Of a stretch of 64,000 nucleotides of DNA, positions 12,695 to 24,129 are shown one piece after another (the stretch's first letter is position 1; each line of letters opens with the position of its first letter). The stretch is from Coptis chinensis (lineage: Eukaryota > Streptophyta > Magnoliopsida > Ranunculales > Ranunculaceae). Made by a program: the position numbers and the translations under genes. The notes under the pieces are model-generated. The model was given only the letters and a program-made list of their open reading frames with translations. It was not told the origin of the DNA and did not search any database. The DNA lies in assembly GCA_015680905.1 (NCBI GenBank), contig CM027384.1, positions 65,169,001 through 65,233,000 on the forward strand, given 5' to 3'.

Positions 12695-12954
12695 TAGGGC
12701 AGGGATCGGGTTGGATATGGCTATATCCGAATCCGAATCCGAATAATTTTACAGTATCCGAATCCGACCCGAACCCGACTAACCCAATCGGATAACACTA
12801 AAAATTTATATCCGAATCCGAACCCAAACCCGACATACCCGAATCCAAACCCAATCTGAATACATAAACGGATATGAAAATTGACCCGAACCCGATGTAT
12901 TCGGTAATAGGGTCGGGTCGGATTCAGGTCTACCCGACCCGATTCTCTGCACTA
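12695..12954. mobile_element. GC-rich MITE of TCGGAT/CCCGAA family
   Basis: A 260-bp element made almost wholly of permuted words such as ATCCGAATCCGA and ACCCGAACCCGA. It starts TAGGGCAGGGATCGGGT and ends with a degraded complement of this. It is the same family as 57,299-57,548, in opposite orientation. No clear target duplication remains here. Confidence 0.75.
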
Positions 12955-13250
12955 CTCTAGATACCTATGAATGCCCTGATAGGCCTCACAACCTTTATAT
13001 TTTCTAAAGTATGCAGTTTTATCTGCAAACCCGACATCATACCCTAATTATCTGACCCTAATTATCTAGTTTTGGCTATCTATGGTAATTGGTGGAGAAC
13101 TAGTTTTGGCTATCAATGGTAATTGGTGCAGAGTTATAGATAGCCAAAACTAGATAATTAGGGTCTGATGTCGGGTTTGCAGATAAAACTGCACACTTTA
13201 GAAAATATAAAGGTTGTGAGGCCTATCAGGGCATTCATAGGTATCTAGAG
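12955..13250. repeat. Long near-perfect hairpin
   Basis: The left arm (12,955-13,085) returns as reverse complement at 13,133-13,250. The arms are about 120-130 bases and almost perfect apart from a small duplication of CCCTAATTATCTG in the left arm. The loop is about 50 bases and contains a second copy of TAGTTTTGGCTATC. The outer ends read ACTCTAGATACC and GGTATCTAGAGT. A transcript would fold into a long double-stranded RNA. It may be a fold-back element or a recent inverted duplication. Confidence 0.88.
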
Positions 13251-13439
13251 TAAGTAAAGAAGGGCATACCCGCCACACATAGCTAGAAGCCTAGAACTTT
13301 ATAGAAACTTCGTGTCTTGCCAGCGTGGTCAGATTGGGTGGGAATTATGAGCACAGGTACCCGTTGGGGTATGTGATTTCGAACATCCGAAATTGCTTAC
13401 AAACAGCACCAAAGGGAATGTAATCCTTGACGTCGATCA

Positions 13440-16400
13440 ACCTCTATGTTGGGGTATGCCATTACTTCTCTCAATGAAAAAATTGGGGGAAGAAGTACTT
13501 TTGACAAGAGTATGGTGGAGTTCAATGGTTTGATAAATGAGCTTGGCTTGATCGACCTAGGGTTCAAGGGCCCTAAGTATACTTGGAGCAATAATAGAGC
13601 CCCTCAAAGTCACATAATAGAAAGACTTGATAGAGCTATGGCTACTGATGCTTGGGTTATTCTTTTTCCTAACATGCATGTATACAATGTGGTTAATGCT
13701 AGTTCAGACCACCTGGCCATCATGATAAATCTAAATGACAAAGATGAGAGTAGAGGAGACCATGAAAAACCTTTTAGATTCTATAACATGTGGTTCACTG
13801 ATAGTACTTGCATGCCTGTTATTGCTACTACTTGGAATTCTATTTCTCATGATTTGCCGGATATTAATGTCATTCTTAAACACAAGATAACAAAACAACA
13901 TCTCTCCATTTGGAACAAGAAAGTGTTTGGCAATATCTTTACCAATATTAAAAAAGTCAATAAAAAGCTAGAAGATGTGTTGAAGAAACCTTTCTCTATA
14001 TCCAATTATGAAACAGCAAAGGGTTTAAAAACTGAGCTGTTTGAGTGGTGAAAGCTTCTGGAAACAGAAATCCACTATTCACTGGTTGAAGGAGGGGGGG
14101 AAGAATACTAAGTTTTTCCACCTTTCAACCATTTTCAGAAGAAGGAAAAATAGCATAGAAAAGCTACAGAGGCAAGGGGGAGGATGGAGTGTAGGGAGAA
14201 CTGAAGTAGGGGAGAATATAAACTCCTACTTTAGAGCTCTCTTCAAATCTGATCATCCCCAAAGAAATGAGAGTATTCTAAATCTGTTCAAACCCTGTAT
14301 CACAGACAAGGAAAATGAGAGCCTTACTGCCATCCCTTCTTATGAGGATATTTGGAGAACAGTAAAAAAGATGGGCAGCCTAAAGGCTCCTGGACCTGAT
14401 GGGTTCCAAGGGTGTTTCTATCAAAACACATGGGATATTATGGGCAGCAGTATTGTTGCTTTTGTACAAGATTTCTTTACTAAGGGGGAGCTTAACCCCA
14501 CTTTTAATGAAACTTATATTGCTCTTATTCCTAAAATAAATAATCCGGAGACTGTGGCTAATTTTAGACCTATTAGTCTTTGCAACTTTTGTTACAAAGT
14601 TATCTCTAAGTTGTTAGCCAATAGATTAAAGAGGCACCTAAACAAGATTGTTTCTCCCTTTCAAGGGGCTTTCATAAAAGGGAGAAATATAGGGGATAAT
14701 ACTGGGTTGGCTTGTGAGCTCTTTCACCATATGAAAAACATGAAAGACAAGAAGAATGGGTGGGTTGCTTTAAAACTGGATATGGCTAAGGCCTATGATA
14801 GGGTAGAATGGTCTCGATGGATAACATTTTTTTGAAGTTGGGTTTTAGCCAAAGGTGGAGAAGCTTGATTAAGCAATGTATATCTACTGTTTCCTTTCAA
14901 GTCCTTTTGAATGGGAATCCTCTTGATAAGATCATCCCCGAAGAGAGCTGCGACAAAGGGGATCCTCTATCCCCATCTATTTATCATTATGTCTGAGGCT
15001 CTTTCAAGGATGATTGCCAAAGCTGAAGAGGAGGGGCAAATCCATGGGATTAAAATTAGGAGAGCTTCTCCTCCTATATCCCATCTTCTCCATGCTGATG
15101 ACCTAATCCTGTTCACAAGAGGTAATCTTGAGGATGGGGGTCACCTCAAGGATATCCTGAAAGACTACTGTGATGCTTCTGGGCAACTGATTAATTATGA
15201 TAAGTCAAGCATTTTCTTTAGTAGGAACCTGAAGTTTAGAAACAAAATAAAGCTAAAAAAGTTCTGGAAAATGAGGCTTTTTGATCCAAAGGATAAGTAT
15301 TTAGGGATCCCTATTATGTTGTCTCAAAGGAAGGCAGAGGATTTTGACTTCTTAGTGGATAAGATCCACAATAAGATTAAAGGCTGGAAGGCTAAGGTGC
15401 TATCACAGACTAGAAGAGCTACCCTAATCCAGTCTGTGGTACAAGCCACTCCTCTCTATAATATGTCAACTTATATGCTTCCAAAGTCTACCTGTGACAA
15501 GATAGACAAAGCATGTAGAGAGTTCTTTTGGCATGGCACTGAAAATTCGAAAAGTGTCCATACCATTGGGTGGGACAACTTATGCAAACCCAAATCTGCA
15601 GGGGGGTTTGGGTTTTAGAAAGATGAGAGACATCAATGTAGCCATGTTAGCCAAGCTTCCTTGGAAAGCGACTCTTGACTTTGATTCAATATGGACAAAG
15701 ACTCTTGCAAGTATATATGGAAAGAATTGGATTGGGGAAGTATGGAAACCACCTGGGTATGCTTCCTATTTTTGGAAAGGCATACACAAAACTTTCAATC
15801 TGATTAATAGGGGTTTGATATGGGGGATCCATAGTGGGACTTCCACATCTGTTCGGATGACCCTTGGGTGCTCAGAATGGGAAACCCAAGACTCACGAGA
15901 GCTAGGGGTGGAAGATCCCGTGAAGATCTCCATGTGGCGGACTGCTCCGTGAGGACAAGTCTGGATGGGATGAAGCAAAGCTCAATGCCTTCTTTCCTCC
16001 TTTCTTAGTTACAAGGATCAAGGAAGTTTTAATCAGACCTTTGGGGCAAGGGAAGGATAAGATGGTTTGGAGTGAGGAGAAGTCAGGGAAACTCACAGTG
16101 AAATCTGCCTATAAACACATCTCGATGGAGAAGGATATAGGGCAGAGCTCTAATCTAAATACACATACTGTGAAGCACATTTGGAAAGCTAGAATCCCAG
16201 CTAACCTCCAGCTGTTCCTATGGAAAGTGTATATGGATGCTTTGCCAATAGGGGATAGGCTGGAGGCTAGACATATGGTGGGGGATTTCTCCTGTCCTTT
16301 GTGCTACAAGAGTATGGAAACAGATAGTCATCTGTTTTTTGATTGTGAATGGTCCAGACTGCTGTGGTTCACCTCAGGCTTAGGTCTGAGAATGGAAAAC

Positions 16401-17200
16401 AAAGGCAGCAACAATGCCAAAGTATGGATCACTAAGTTTCTTAGTTGGTGTAATAGCAAGAGCCAACACATATCTCAGGCAGGAGTCCAGGCTTGCTATC
16501 TGCTTAATAACATCTGGAAAACAAGAAATGAAGCCAAGTTTGAACAAAGGGTTCCAAACAGGGAAAGAACCATTAGAAGAAGTGAGCTGGAGGCCTGCAA
16601 CTGCACCAATAGCTTTGAAGATAGCAAAAAACAGAATGAGATCTCTAACCCCCCTGAGTTTACTTTAGATAGATTTAATTATGATTTAGATGCTATGTTC
16701 CCTGAGATTCCTAATGATTGTGTTAACTTAAGATTTGATGCTGCGTTTCAGGCTTGCTCAGGAGAGGCAGCAGCTGGGACAATAGCTTGGGACTCGGAAG
16801 GCAAAGTGATAGGGGCAGGCACTAGGAAATTCAAAGCCAGGTCCAGAGGAAGCAGAGATGGTTGCAGCCGAGGTGGCTATAGGGATCCGCCCTTGCTTTT
16901 GGATGGACTGAAGTGTATATAGAAGGGGACTGTTCAGAGGTTATAAAGGCACTAAATAGCCAGTCGTGTTCATGGTTGTATGAGAGCTTGAGAGACTATG
17001 TAGTTCAGTCAAGCTCTGCTTTTGAGTTCTGTAAATTTAAGTGGATAAACAGGGAGTCTAATGGTGAGGCTCATCAGTTAGCAAAATGGGCCTCCCAACT
17101 GCAACAAAGGGAGCAGCTACCATTTTGTATCCTAACAAACAAGATTACCCCTGTAATGATCTAGTTCTATAAATATATAAGTTATTATCGAAAAAGACCT
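13440..17200 (+). mobile_element. L1-type LINE, 5'-truncated and broken
   Basis: A long L1-like ORF2 read over several frames. 13,446-14,051 is the C-terminal half of the APE endonuclease (NEKIGGR, GPKYTWSNNR, IIERLDRAMA, and SSDHLAI with the catalytic SDH). 14,041-15,618 is the reverse transcriptase (SLKAPGPDGFQG, ANFRPISLCN, KLDMAKAYDRVEW, LLHADDLILF with catalytic ADD). 16,190-16,420 holds the cysteine-rich zf-RVT region (CPLCYKSMETDSHLFFDCEW). 16,720-17,160 is an RNase H-like end starting at LRFDAAFQA. The frame changes at about 14,045, 14,830, 14,990, 15,600, 15,950 and 16,920. Translation starts within the endonuclease, so the copy is 5'-truncated. No clear poly(A) tail or target duplication was found. 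Confidence 0.92.
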
Positions 17201-17204
17201 TGTC

Positions 17205-17770
17205 AGCACTACACCACCCACTATCCACCACCCATCACCACCACCATCCAGCACGGCAGCCACCACCACCGTTGGCCTTGAAAAACAGATCTACACACAA
17301 ATAGAGCAACACCACTCGTGCTGCATCCCCACCATTCACCACCACTGCCACCACCCACCGCCATCACCATCGTCATCATACCGAAAACCCAACCTCGCAG
17401 CAACAGCACCACCACCATCCTCGACCTTCCACCCTCCGATCCCCACCATTCTCAGACTCTGCAACCACCGTTTTCCACCGCACCACCAGTTCAAACCGCC
17501 ACCTAATCCCACCCACTATCCACCACCATCCACGCACCGCACCACCATCATCACCATACAAACATTCTGACCACGCAGCACCAGAGCCACCACCATTTTC
17601 AGACCTTGCACCCACCGAATTACACCATTTTCAGAATTTGCAATCACCGATTTCCACCACACCACCAGTTCAAACAGCCACCCAATCCCACCCCTTCCAT
17701 CACCATCCAACTACCCACCCAGCTTCCAAACAAAAACGAAAACACAACCCCACAATTCTCACCAGCACCT
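17205..17770. repeat. CCA-rich low-complexity tandem repeat
   Basis: A strongly strand-biased stretch of CCACCA-type sequence. Within it a longer unit of about 180 bases is repeated: the phrase CACCACCAGTTCAAAC at about 17,480 returns at about 17,660 with its context (CAATCCCACCC, CAGA-C-TGCA). Both strands have open frames (Pro/His/Thr-rich plus, Gly/Val-rich minus) that are by-products of the composition. It may be the 5' leader of the next LINE. Confidence 0.75.
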
Positions 17771-18035
17771 TAAAAAATTAAAATAAATTAATTTAATTTA
17801 AAATAAATTAAATTAAATTAAATTGTTGGTTGGTTAATTGATTAGCTATTGGTTGGTTGTTGGTTTTGATGGCGGTGGGTTTGCGTCAATGCTCGGTTTG
17901 TTAGTTGGTTTTGTTGGTGTTGGGTTTGCTTCGATGCTATGGTTGTTGGTTGGGTTTGATTTATGGTAGTGCTCTTGGTTGTTGTGGTTTCTTATTGGTG
18001 TCGTCTGTTTTTGGGTTCGTTCGAGTATAGGGTAT
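17771..18035. other. AATTAA- and TTGGTT-rich leader
   Basis: About 50 bases of AATTAAAT-type repeat (17,771-17,825) switch abruptly to a T/G-rich stretch dominated by TTGGTTGG and TTGTTGG up to about 18,000. No gene. The position just before the start of the next LINE reading suggests its 5' untranslated region. Confidence 0.5.
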
Positions 18036-18039
18036 AGTC

Positions 18040-21000
18040 ATCATGCTCTCTCAGAAGAAGCATGTGCATTGTCCTTTTCGTGAGTTTGACCAGTGCAAAG
18101 ATGGGGCCAATGGTGGTGGCGGCTTTGCGGTTTCGTATATCGAAACTCACATTAAGAAACAGCACTTGGGTGGTCAGGGAGATATAGATAACCTGCGAGA
18201 TAAGATTAAGAAGGACATAAGTTTATATTTATCCCTTCTTAACTTTTTGAAAACGGTGAACAAATGGATGTGTGGCCACTGTCTCAGCTTGCATGCATTA
18301 ACCATACCATGTCGTCATTCAGGAGACATCACAAAACCACCGGAAATGACTGATAATGGAGAGTTGGGATGCCTTATTGTCGGCATACCAGAACCACCGC
18401 CTATCCCTATGACTATGCAATCTGCACTCTCATCACAAGGAGACGCTAGTGCTATCCTGAGGCCTCTGGGGGTTGTTCCCTCTCTTGATGAGACGTTACT
18501 TGATAGGGCATTTCGTATACCCTTTCGCACTGTGAAAAGTATACCACGTGCATGTCGGTTGGCATTTTCTGGTGCATTGAAGTCTGCTCTCTGGGATATT
18601 ATGGCTGATCCTAGTTCAGTTTTGTCATGGGTTCGTCTTCTCCTTCTCCCGTGCTGCACTCTACAGGTTTTTCAACCACAGAATCGTCAGGAGCGTCGAT
18701 CTGGTACTAGGAAAAACCTTCAGCAGAAACAGATACTCCATGCATTGATGATATGGAACGAGCCTGGAGGACTATTTCGCCTCTTAGAGTCTGCAGTAGA
18801 GCCTCCTTCAATCCAAACCACCCCAAATGATCTGTTTCTACTCGAAATCGCGCGCCCGATGCTTCTGAAGGTTCGATGGACATTTTACGGCCCGGCCGGT
18901 AAAAGTGTTGTCATCATCGGGGTCAAGCCCCCAACTTTCGGCGAGACTATCCAAGCATTAGAGGAGAAACACCCGGTCGACAACCACCGTGAGACCAACT
19001 ATTCCCTTTGGCGAGCCTCCTTTATTTGTAGAGAGATACCCTTTTGTCATGCATTAGGTCGTTTCCGAAAGGCACTTCTTGTGGTCGGATGGTCTTCGAG
19101 CTCGGCATTTGTTGGATGCTATGAGTGGTCTTTGCGGCAGCTATATCGTCGATTTGCTAGATCGCATTGACCCTCGCGGTGAATCTTTGGTTCTGTGGAC
19201 GATGTCCACGACCTTTAAGCGAATTCATAGCGAGTGCTCCGCTTTACTCCACTTCTTAAGCCGGATAACGATTCGCCTAAGCCCTATAGGCGTGGGCATG
19301 GTCCGGCGTCGTCGGTCTCCAAGATTGCAATGAGAGGTGTTTCGGAGATGTGGTTGGGTACTTACGAGGATTTCGGTATGGGGTGGGTGTTTCGGTGGAG
19401 CGGGAGGCGATTTTACATCTTGTCAACCGTATGGTGTATGCTAACAAATGACAATAGCTCTCTTTCTATGTTTGGTAGATTTTCGAATGCTTTTAACATG
19501 GTTGATCGAACCATCATGTTGAAAGAGGTTCGTGATCGATGCCCGACTATTGCTCCTTGGGTCGAAAGTACTTGTATTGTCGACCGCGAGGTTATCGTGG
19601 GGATGGCTATATATGGTCCAAGCATCAAGGGGTCAAAGAAGGCGACCCCCAGGTCCCCTTCTATTTTTGCCGGTGTTGCATCCTCTTATTCTACGGATCC
19701 AATCCGGTTGTCGGTTATTGCTACTGGTGGTGGTACCTAGATGATGGGACTCGATAGGGATACGTGAAGCAGTGGCGGCGGCTTTGGGTATGATTCGGGA
19801 AGAAGGACCTTCTTATGGGTTGGTTCTTAATGTGGCTAAAACGAGATATTTTGGCCATCACTAGATCCACGCCGCTCTACTCTCGGTCTCTTTCCTTCGA
19901 TCCGTCCCATCCTCGCCAGGGGGTCGTTGCTTGGAGGTGCGATTAAGATCGATGCATCTTTTGTCATGGGTCTTGCTTTCATGGCGTATTGACAAGGCTA
20001 TGACTCGATGGACCGTTTGGGCCGTATTAGAAGATCCACAAGCAGAGTTAAGCTCTTACGAGCTTGTGTTGGGCTCTCTAAGTTGGTCTTCGCGATTAAA
20101 TACTTGTCCACCATCCTTTTCGCAGAGGCGTTTCAGATTTTTGATCGGCATCTCCGCGGTGTTCTCCGTGGTATTGTGGTTTCGATGGTCCCGCTTCGGT
20201 GATTTACAGATGGCGGTTATCGACACTCCCATTACGCCTTGGTGGTTTAGGTATTTATTGTGCCACCGATGTCTCTACATTTGCTTTTGTGGCCTCCCCA
20301 TCGACGACTTCGAGCTTCAAAACCACATTCTTAGGAGTTGTGGCCCGATACAAGCCGGATGAGATTCTTGATGTTGCTAGCGATGCATTGAGTCGCTTCA
20401 CCCGATTTTGACCTCGGTTCTATGCCCGTGAGTCTTCCGTCCCCTCAAAACCACAAAAAGTTTTGGCGGAAGCGTTCTATGGTAAGATTGTTCTTTGTCT
20501 TGAGAGGGAGTTTGTGTTATCCGCTTTCGTCGAAAAGCGATCGTTGGATGCTTCTGATCGATGAACATGCAAAGGATTTCCTACTTGCTATTCCGATGGA
20601 GGGACTTGGGCAAAGATATGTCGCGGTAGAGTATCGTTCTATTCTCCGCGACCGCCTCATGATTCCTTTGTACTCGATGGTGGTCTATGCCCCGCTTGCA
20701 AAAAGAGCGGACTAGATGCTTTTGGGGACCATCGCAAACATCATTGTAGATATTTCCCGTGGTTTCAAATACCGACATGATCATGTTAGAGATATTTTAT
20801 GTGATGCATTTTGGAGAGTGGGTACGGTGAAGAAGGAGGCTCCGTGAATTTTCTCAATCGATCCGAATGAGGGAGATCGACGCTTCCGCCCGCGGATGTA
20901 TTGATCTACAATTGGTCCGAGGGGAGGCATGCGTGTGTGGATGTAACCGAGCCTCTCCATTGGTAGGGCTTGGGAATGGAGTCTTTGAGGTGGGAGAAGC

Positions 21001-21314
21001 GACTAATAGAGCAAATGGGTAGGGAAAATTGAGAAACACGAGGAGGCTTGTAGAGCTAACCAAAGATTGTTTCATTCCTTTCGGTTTTGACACTTTTGGT
21101 TTTAAGACAACAAATCATTGAGCTCCTTAAGAGATTGCAAAAAGTTATGGACCGCAACGTAATGACAGTTGGTTCTAACGAGTTTGTTTTTAGGAGGATA
21201 GGATTTGCCATTCAGAAAGGACTTGCGGCGCAGCTTGTTGCACGCTTGTCCTAATTATTTGTAAAACTCGTTATCATTATTAATAAAATTTCCACTTAAA
21301 AAAAAAAAAAAAAC
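18040..21314 (+). mobile_element. Non-LTR retroelement with N-terminal zinc fingers, broken
   Basis: A second LINE unlike the L1-type one. 18,043-18,330 encodes Cys/His clusters (HCPFREFDQC ... HIKKQHLG, then WMCGHC ... CRH) that look like two C2H2-type fingers. A conserved linker follows (CTLQVFQPQNRQERRSGTRK). Polymerase pieces include APLTPLLKPDN-like sequence at 19,240, FSNAFNMVDR at 19,480, a GDP-type motif at about 19,650 and YLDDGT with the catalytic Asp pair at about 19,730. The tail includes FLLAIPMEGLGQRYV (20,578) and FRRIGFAIQKGLAAQLVARL (21,190). It ends with AATAAAA (about 21,282) and a poly(A) run at 21,298-21,314. Frames shift repeatedly after 19,170. I recognise it as a plant reverse-transcriptase family but cannot place its clade. 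Confidence 0.85.
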
Positions 21315-21795
21315 CTCTATGCAATTAGACATAGAACATGATTCAGGGAAATCCAACCAGTCAAATCCTCATTGGAGTACTAGGGATATAGTCCATCAGT
21401 TCACCACAATTATTACCCTGGAATTCCCGTAACAATCTAATCGTGAAAGATTTCACAGCCCTGAAATTATTCAACAGCCATATATATGTTTATTTTTGTC
21501 ACATACTCAATTGCTAGAGTTTTCACAGTTGGTCTCACTAAAATATATATTGTCTAAATTATTATTCACATACTCGCAAGTCGCAATTGGCACTAGAATG
21601 AGTGTGGGCCTCGGTGGCGTATCTGAAGAATGAGAACTCTGGAAAGAAAAATGTCTAGTAGGAAAAATGTTGCGGTCAGCTGCAAATTCACTCCAGCGAC
21701 GAGCAACAACCTTAAAATCACTTATACTGAATGGCCCTCATTTTTCTAGTACAGCATCAAGTCCTAGTTTGTGAATATGGAGGAGAAAAAAGGAA
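21315..21795. other. Upstream of THA8-like gene; no other gene seen
   Basis: An AT-rich stretch with no coding content. It should contain the promoter, leader and any earlier exons of the THA8-like gene, but I see no clear TATA box or transit-peptide exon. An ATG at 21,778 is out of frame with the coding exon and its reading ends shortly after. Confidence 0.35.
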
Positions 21796-22598
21796 ATGGG
21801 AAAAGAAGCTTTGATTATAGTTAAGGAACTGAAAAGATTGAAGTCTGATGGAATAAGGTTTGATAGGTTTATGAAAAGTCAAGTTTCACGTCTTCTTAGG
21901 TCTGATCTTGTTGGCCAGGATCAAGTCTTTCTCTCCATCAAGGTCAATAACTTTCTTTTACTTTATTGTTTCTTTTGGTTCATGCTGTAGTTTGAAGGGG
22001 CAGTTGATTTTGTTATGGGCAAGATGTACTAGGCTGCGACCACCCATAATAAATTAAGAATGATGTGTTCATAAACAAAAAAAATCAACTTTATTTTTCA
22101 CTGACCCCTCCCAGAGTAGTGGAGATTAGTTTCTATCTGTGTAACTTGTGAAGTTTCACATTTACTATTTTTCAGCTATATGACGTGGTGTGCAAAGAAA
22201 TATGGTATCGATCAGACATGTTCTTTTACAGGGACATGCTTGTGATGCTTGCAAGGAACAAAAGAGTGGATGAGATACGGCAGGTAAGGGAGGATCTAAG
22301 GAGGGAAGATGTTCTATTTGATCAGCATACTTATGGTGACATTGTCAGATCCTTTTTAGATGGTGGAATGCCTTCTGAGGCAATGGACTTATATGAAGAA
22401 ATGAGGTGCTCTCCTGATCCGCCACTCTCTTTGCCTTATCGTGTCATCTTGAAAGGGCTGATTCCATATCCTGAATTACGAGAACGAGTGAAGGATGACT
22501 TCTTGGAATTATTCCCTGATATGATCGTGTATGACCCACCTGAAGATCTATTTGATGATCCAGAATTGAAAAGCGGGAGCCATCTCGGATATCGATAG
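21796..22598 (+). CDS. THA8-like PPR protein, two exons, probably N-terminally incomplete
   Basis: Exon 1 is 21,796-21,942 and exon 2 is 22,176-22,598, joined in phase 0 by a GT-AG intron (AAG|gtcaat; ttcag|CTATAT). The product is about 189 residues: MGKEALIIVKELKRLKS, then SQVSRLLRSDL, then LYDVVCKEIWYRSDMFFYRD, MLARNKRVDEIRQV, FDQHTYGDIVRSFLDGG, and the family ending PYRVILKGLIPYPELRERVK plus DLFDDPE. This is the short PPR family of THA8 and THA8-like proteins, which act in organelles; THA8 itself aids chloroplast group II intron splicing. Two oddities: no transit peptide is visible before MGKEAL, and between RSDLV and QDQVFL about nine residues found in relatives (AVLAEFQR-like, from memory) are missing without loss of frame. 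It could be a partial copy or pseudogene, but exon 2 is open to a natural stop. Confidence 0.78.
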
Positions 22599-22962
22599 TG
22601 GTCACTGACCTCACTGCTGTTATGTGATCTTCATTACCTACAGTGATGAACACCTATGATTGACAACTGCACTCCATGGGCAGATGGAAACCGTTCCATT
22701 CGGAGCTCTTAAAGATTAGACTGAAGACTGTCTTCATTTAAACTGAAAACATGATTATTGGATAACTGGGATATGGCGTCCTTTGTAACATTTTTGGATA
22801 CTAGAGTACCAAATGCATGATTGGATATTAGGAATTTGAAGGTTAAATGTATAACAGATCCATTCTTTTTGCTTCAAATTATTAGCAGAGAGGAAGAAAG
22901 AGTTGGTTGTAGTTCACCACATCATAACCACAAGGGATAGAGTCCACCACTTTTTTGTACAG

Positions 22963-24123
22963 GATTCACCTATGCGCTTACCTGCTGAGCAGTTTCTTGC
23001 TCTGAGGGCCTTTGGTGCTCCAGCCATAGTAATTGCACTTGCTGCACAAGGAACTTTCCGTGGATTTATGGATACGAAGACACTTCTATTTGCCACAGGT
23101 AAGTAGCTAATTCTTAATTGTTGCACTCTCATGGTTTATCTTTACTAATGATGTGCTAATTGATTTAACTAGCTGACTCCAAAGAAGCCTCAAATGACTC
23201 GAATCAGAATTGTTCTATCTGTTAAATCTAAGTAGCAAATTGAAGTAATATTAAGTGATAAAATTATTACATGAACTTACACTATGCAATTTGCAACTGA
23301 AAAACCATTAAAATGTTGACTACTATTCTCCTTTCCCCCCTTTTTTTAGAGTTATCAAACAATATGACTTACCGTTTTCTTAGTCGATATATCAAGTAAT
23401 TCCTTTCGGTCTCTCTCTCCCTCATACGTAACTTTAATTACTGGAGTGAAGTAAAACCTTGATGAATAAGATAATTTGTTATTCTTAGTAACTTATGTAG
23501 TTCATACACAAACATGGTCTTCCGAGAAAATTGAACCAAGTTGGTCTTATAGGATGCAATGCTTCCAATGCTATGGAAATTGTGTTAGCAAACCTTCTCT
23601 TTACTAGTGTGACCAGATGTGCTTATTGATGTAAGCTCATACCATCAAAAGTTGGTTACCTGTGGGGGGTAGATCTTTTATAAGTCAAGCATTCCCCTGT
23701 AATTCTTGGCCTTTTTGTTTGTAAGAGCTCGTGGCAGTTATGAGCTTTGTGACAATTGTCTTGAATGTACACTTCTGCAAGTTGTCTAATATATTGCTGT
23801 TTTGGTTTATCAGTTACTGGCAACTTACTCAATGTGATACTGGACCCAGTTCTGATATTCGCCTTTGGTCTGGGCATTGGTGGTGCTGCCATCTCTACTG
23901 TGATATCTGAGTATGTCAAGAATGTGGTAAAAGTAATTACTAAATGATGTTGAGTTCACATGAATGTTTTTCCTCGTGGACAACTTTTGTGATATTTGCG
24001 TAGTTGTCTGTTTTATATTAAGGTATTTGATTGCCGTGATCCTCCTTCGGCAGTTGAGTTCAAAAGTGCTACTTGTCTCTCCAAGTATAAGTGGGAGGGG
24101 AATTGGCCGATATCTGACATCTG
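22963..24123 (+). pseudogene. MATE transporter (DTX/FRD3-like) fragment, three exons
   Basis: Three exons with good borders: 22,963-23,098 (PMRLPAEQFLALRAFGAPAI, then AAQGTFRGFMDTKT), 23,814-23,910 (GNLLNVILDPVLIFAFGLGI, then GGAAISTVISE) and 24,023-24,123 (YLIAVILLRQLSSKVLLVSP, then GRGIGRYLTSG). Introns are GT-AG with matching phases (G|gtaag / cag|TT; GA|gtatg / aag|GTAT). This is the middle of a multidrug-and-toxin-extrusion carrier of the plastid/citrate (DTX42-45, FRD3) type. About 111 residues of a protein usually near 500 are present. I found neither the N-terminal helices nor the later exons nearby, so it is a displaced fragment. Exon sequence and splice sites remain clean, suggesting a recent origin. 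Confidence 0.8.
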
Positions 24124-24129
24124 GTAAGC

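Noticed and set aside
17221-17710. Gly/Val-rich minus-strand frames and Pro/His-rich plus-strand frames
   Set aside because: They follow from the CCA-rich composition on both strands at once and have no start context or family signature.
13438-21323. ACCTCTATG at 13,438 and 21,314 as a target duplication of one long insertion
   Set aside because: Two LINEs of different families lie between. A 9-base match alone is weak and could be chance.
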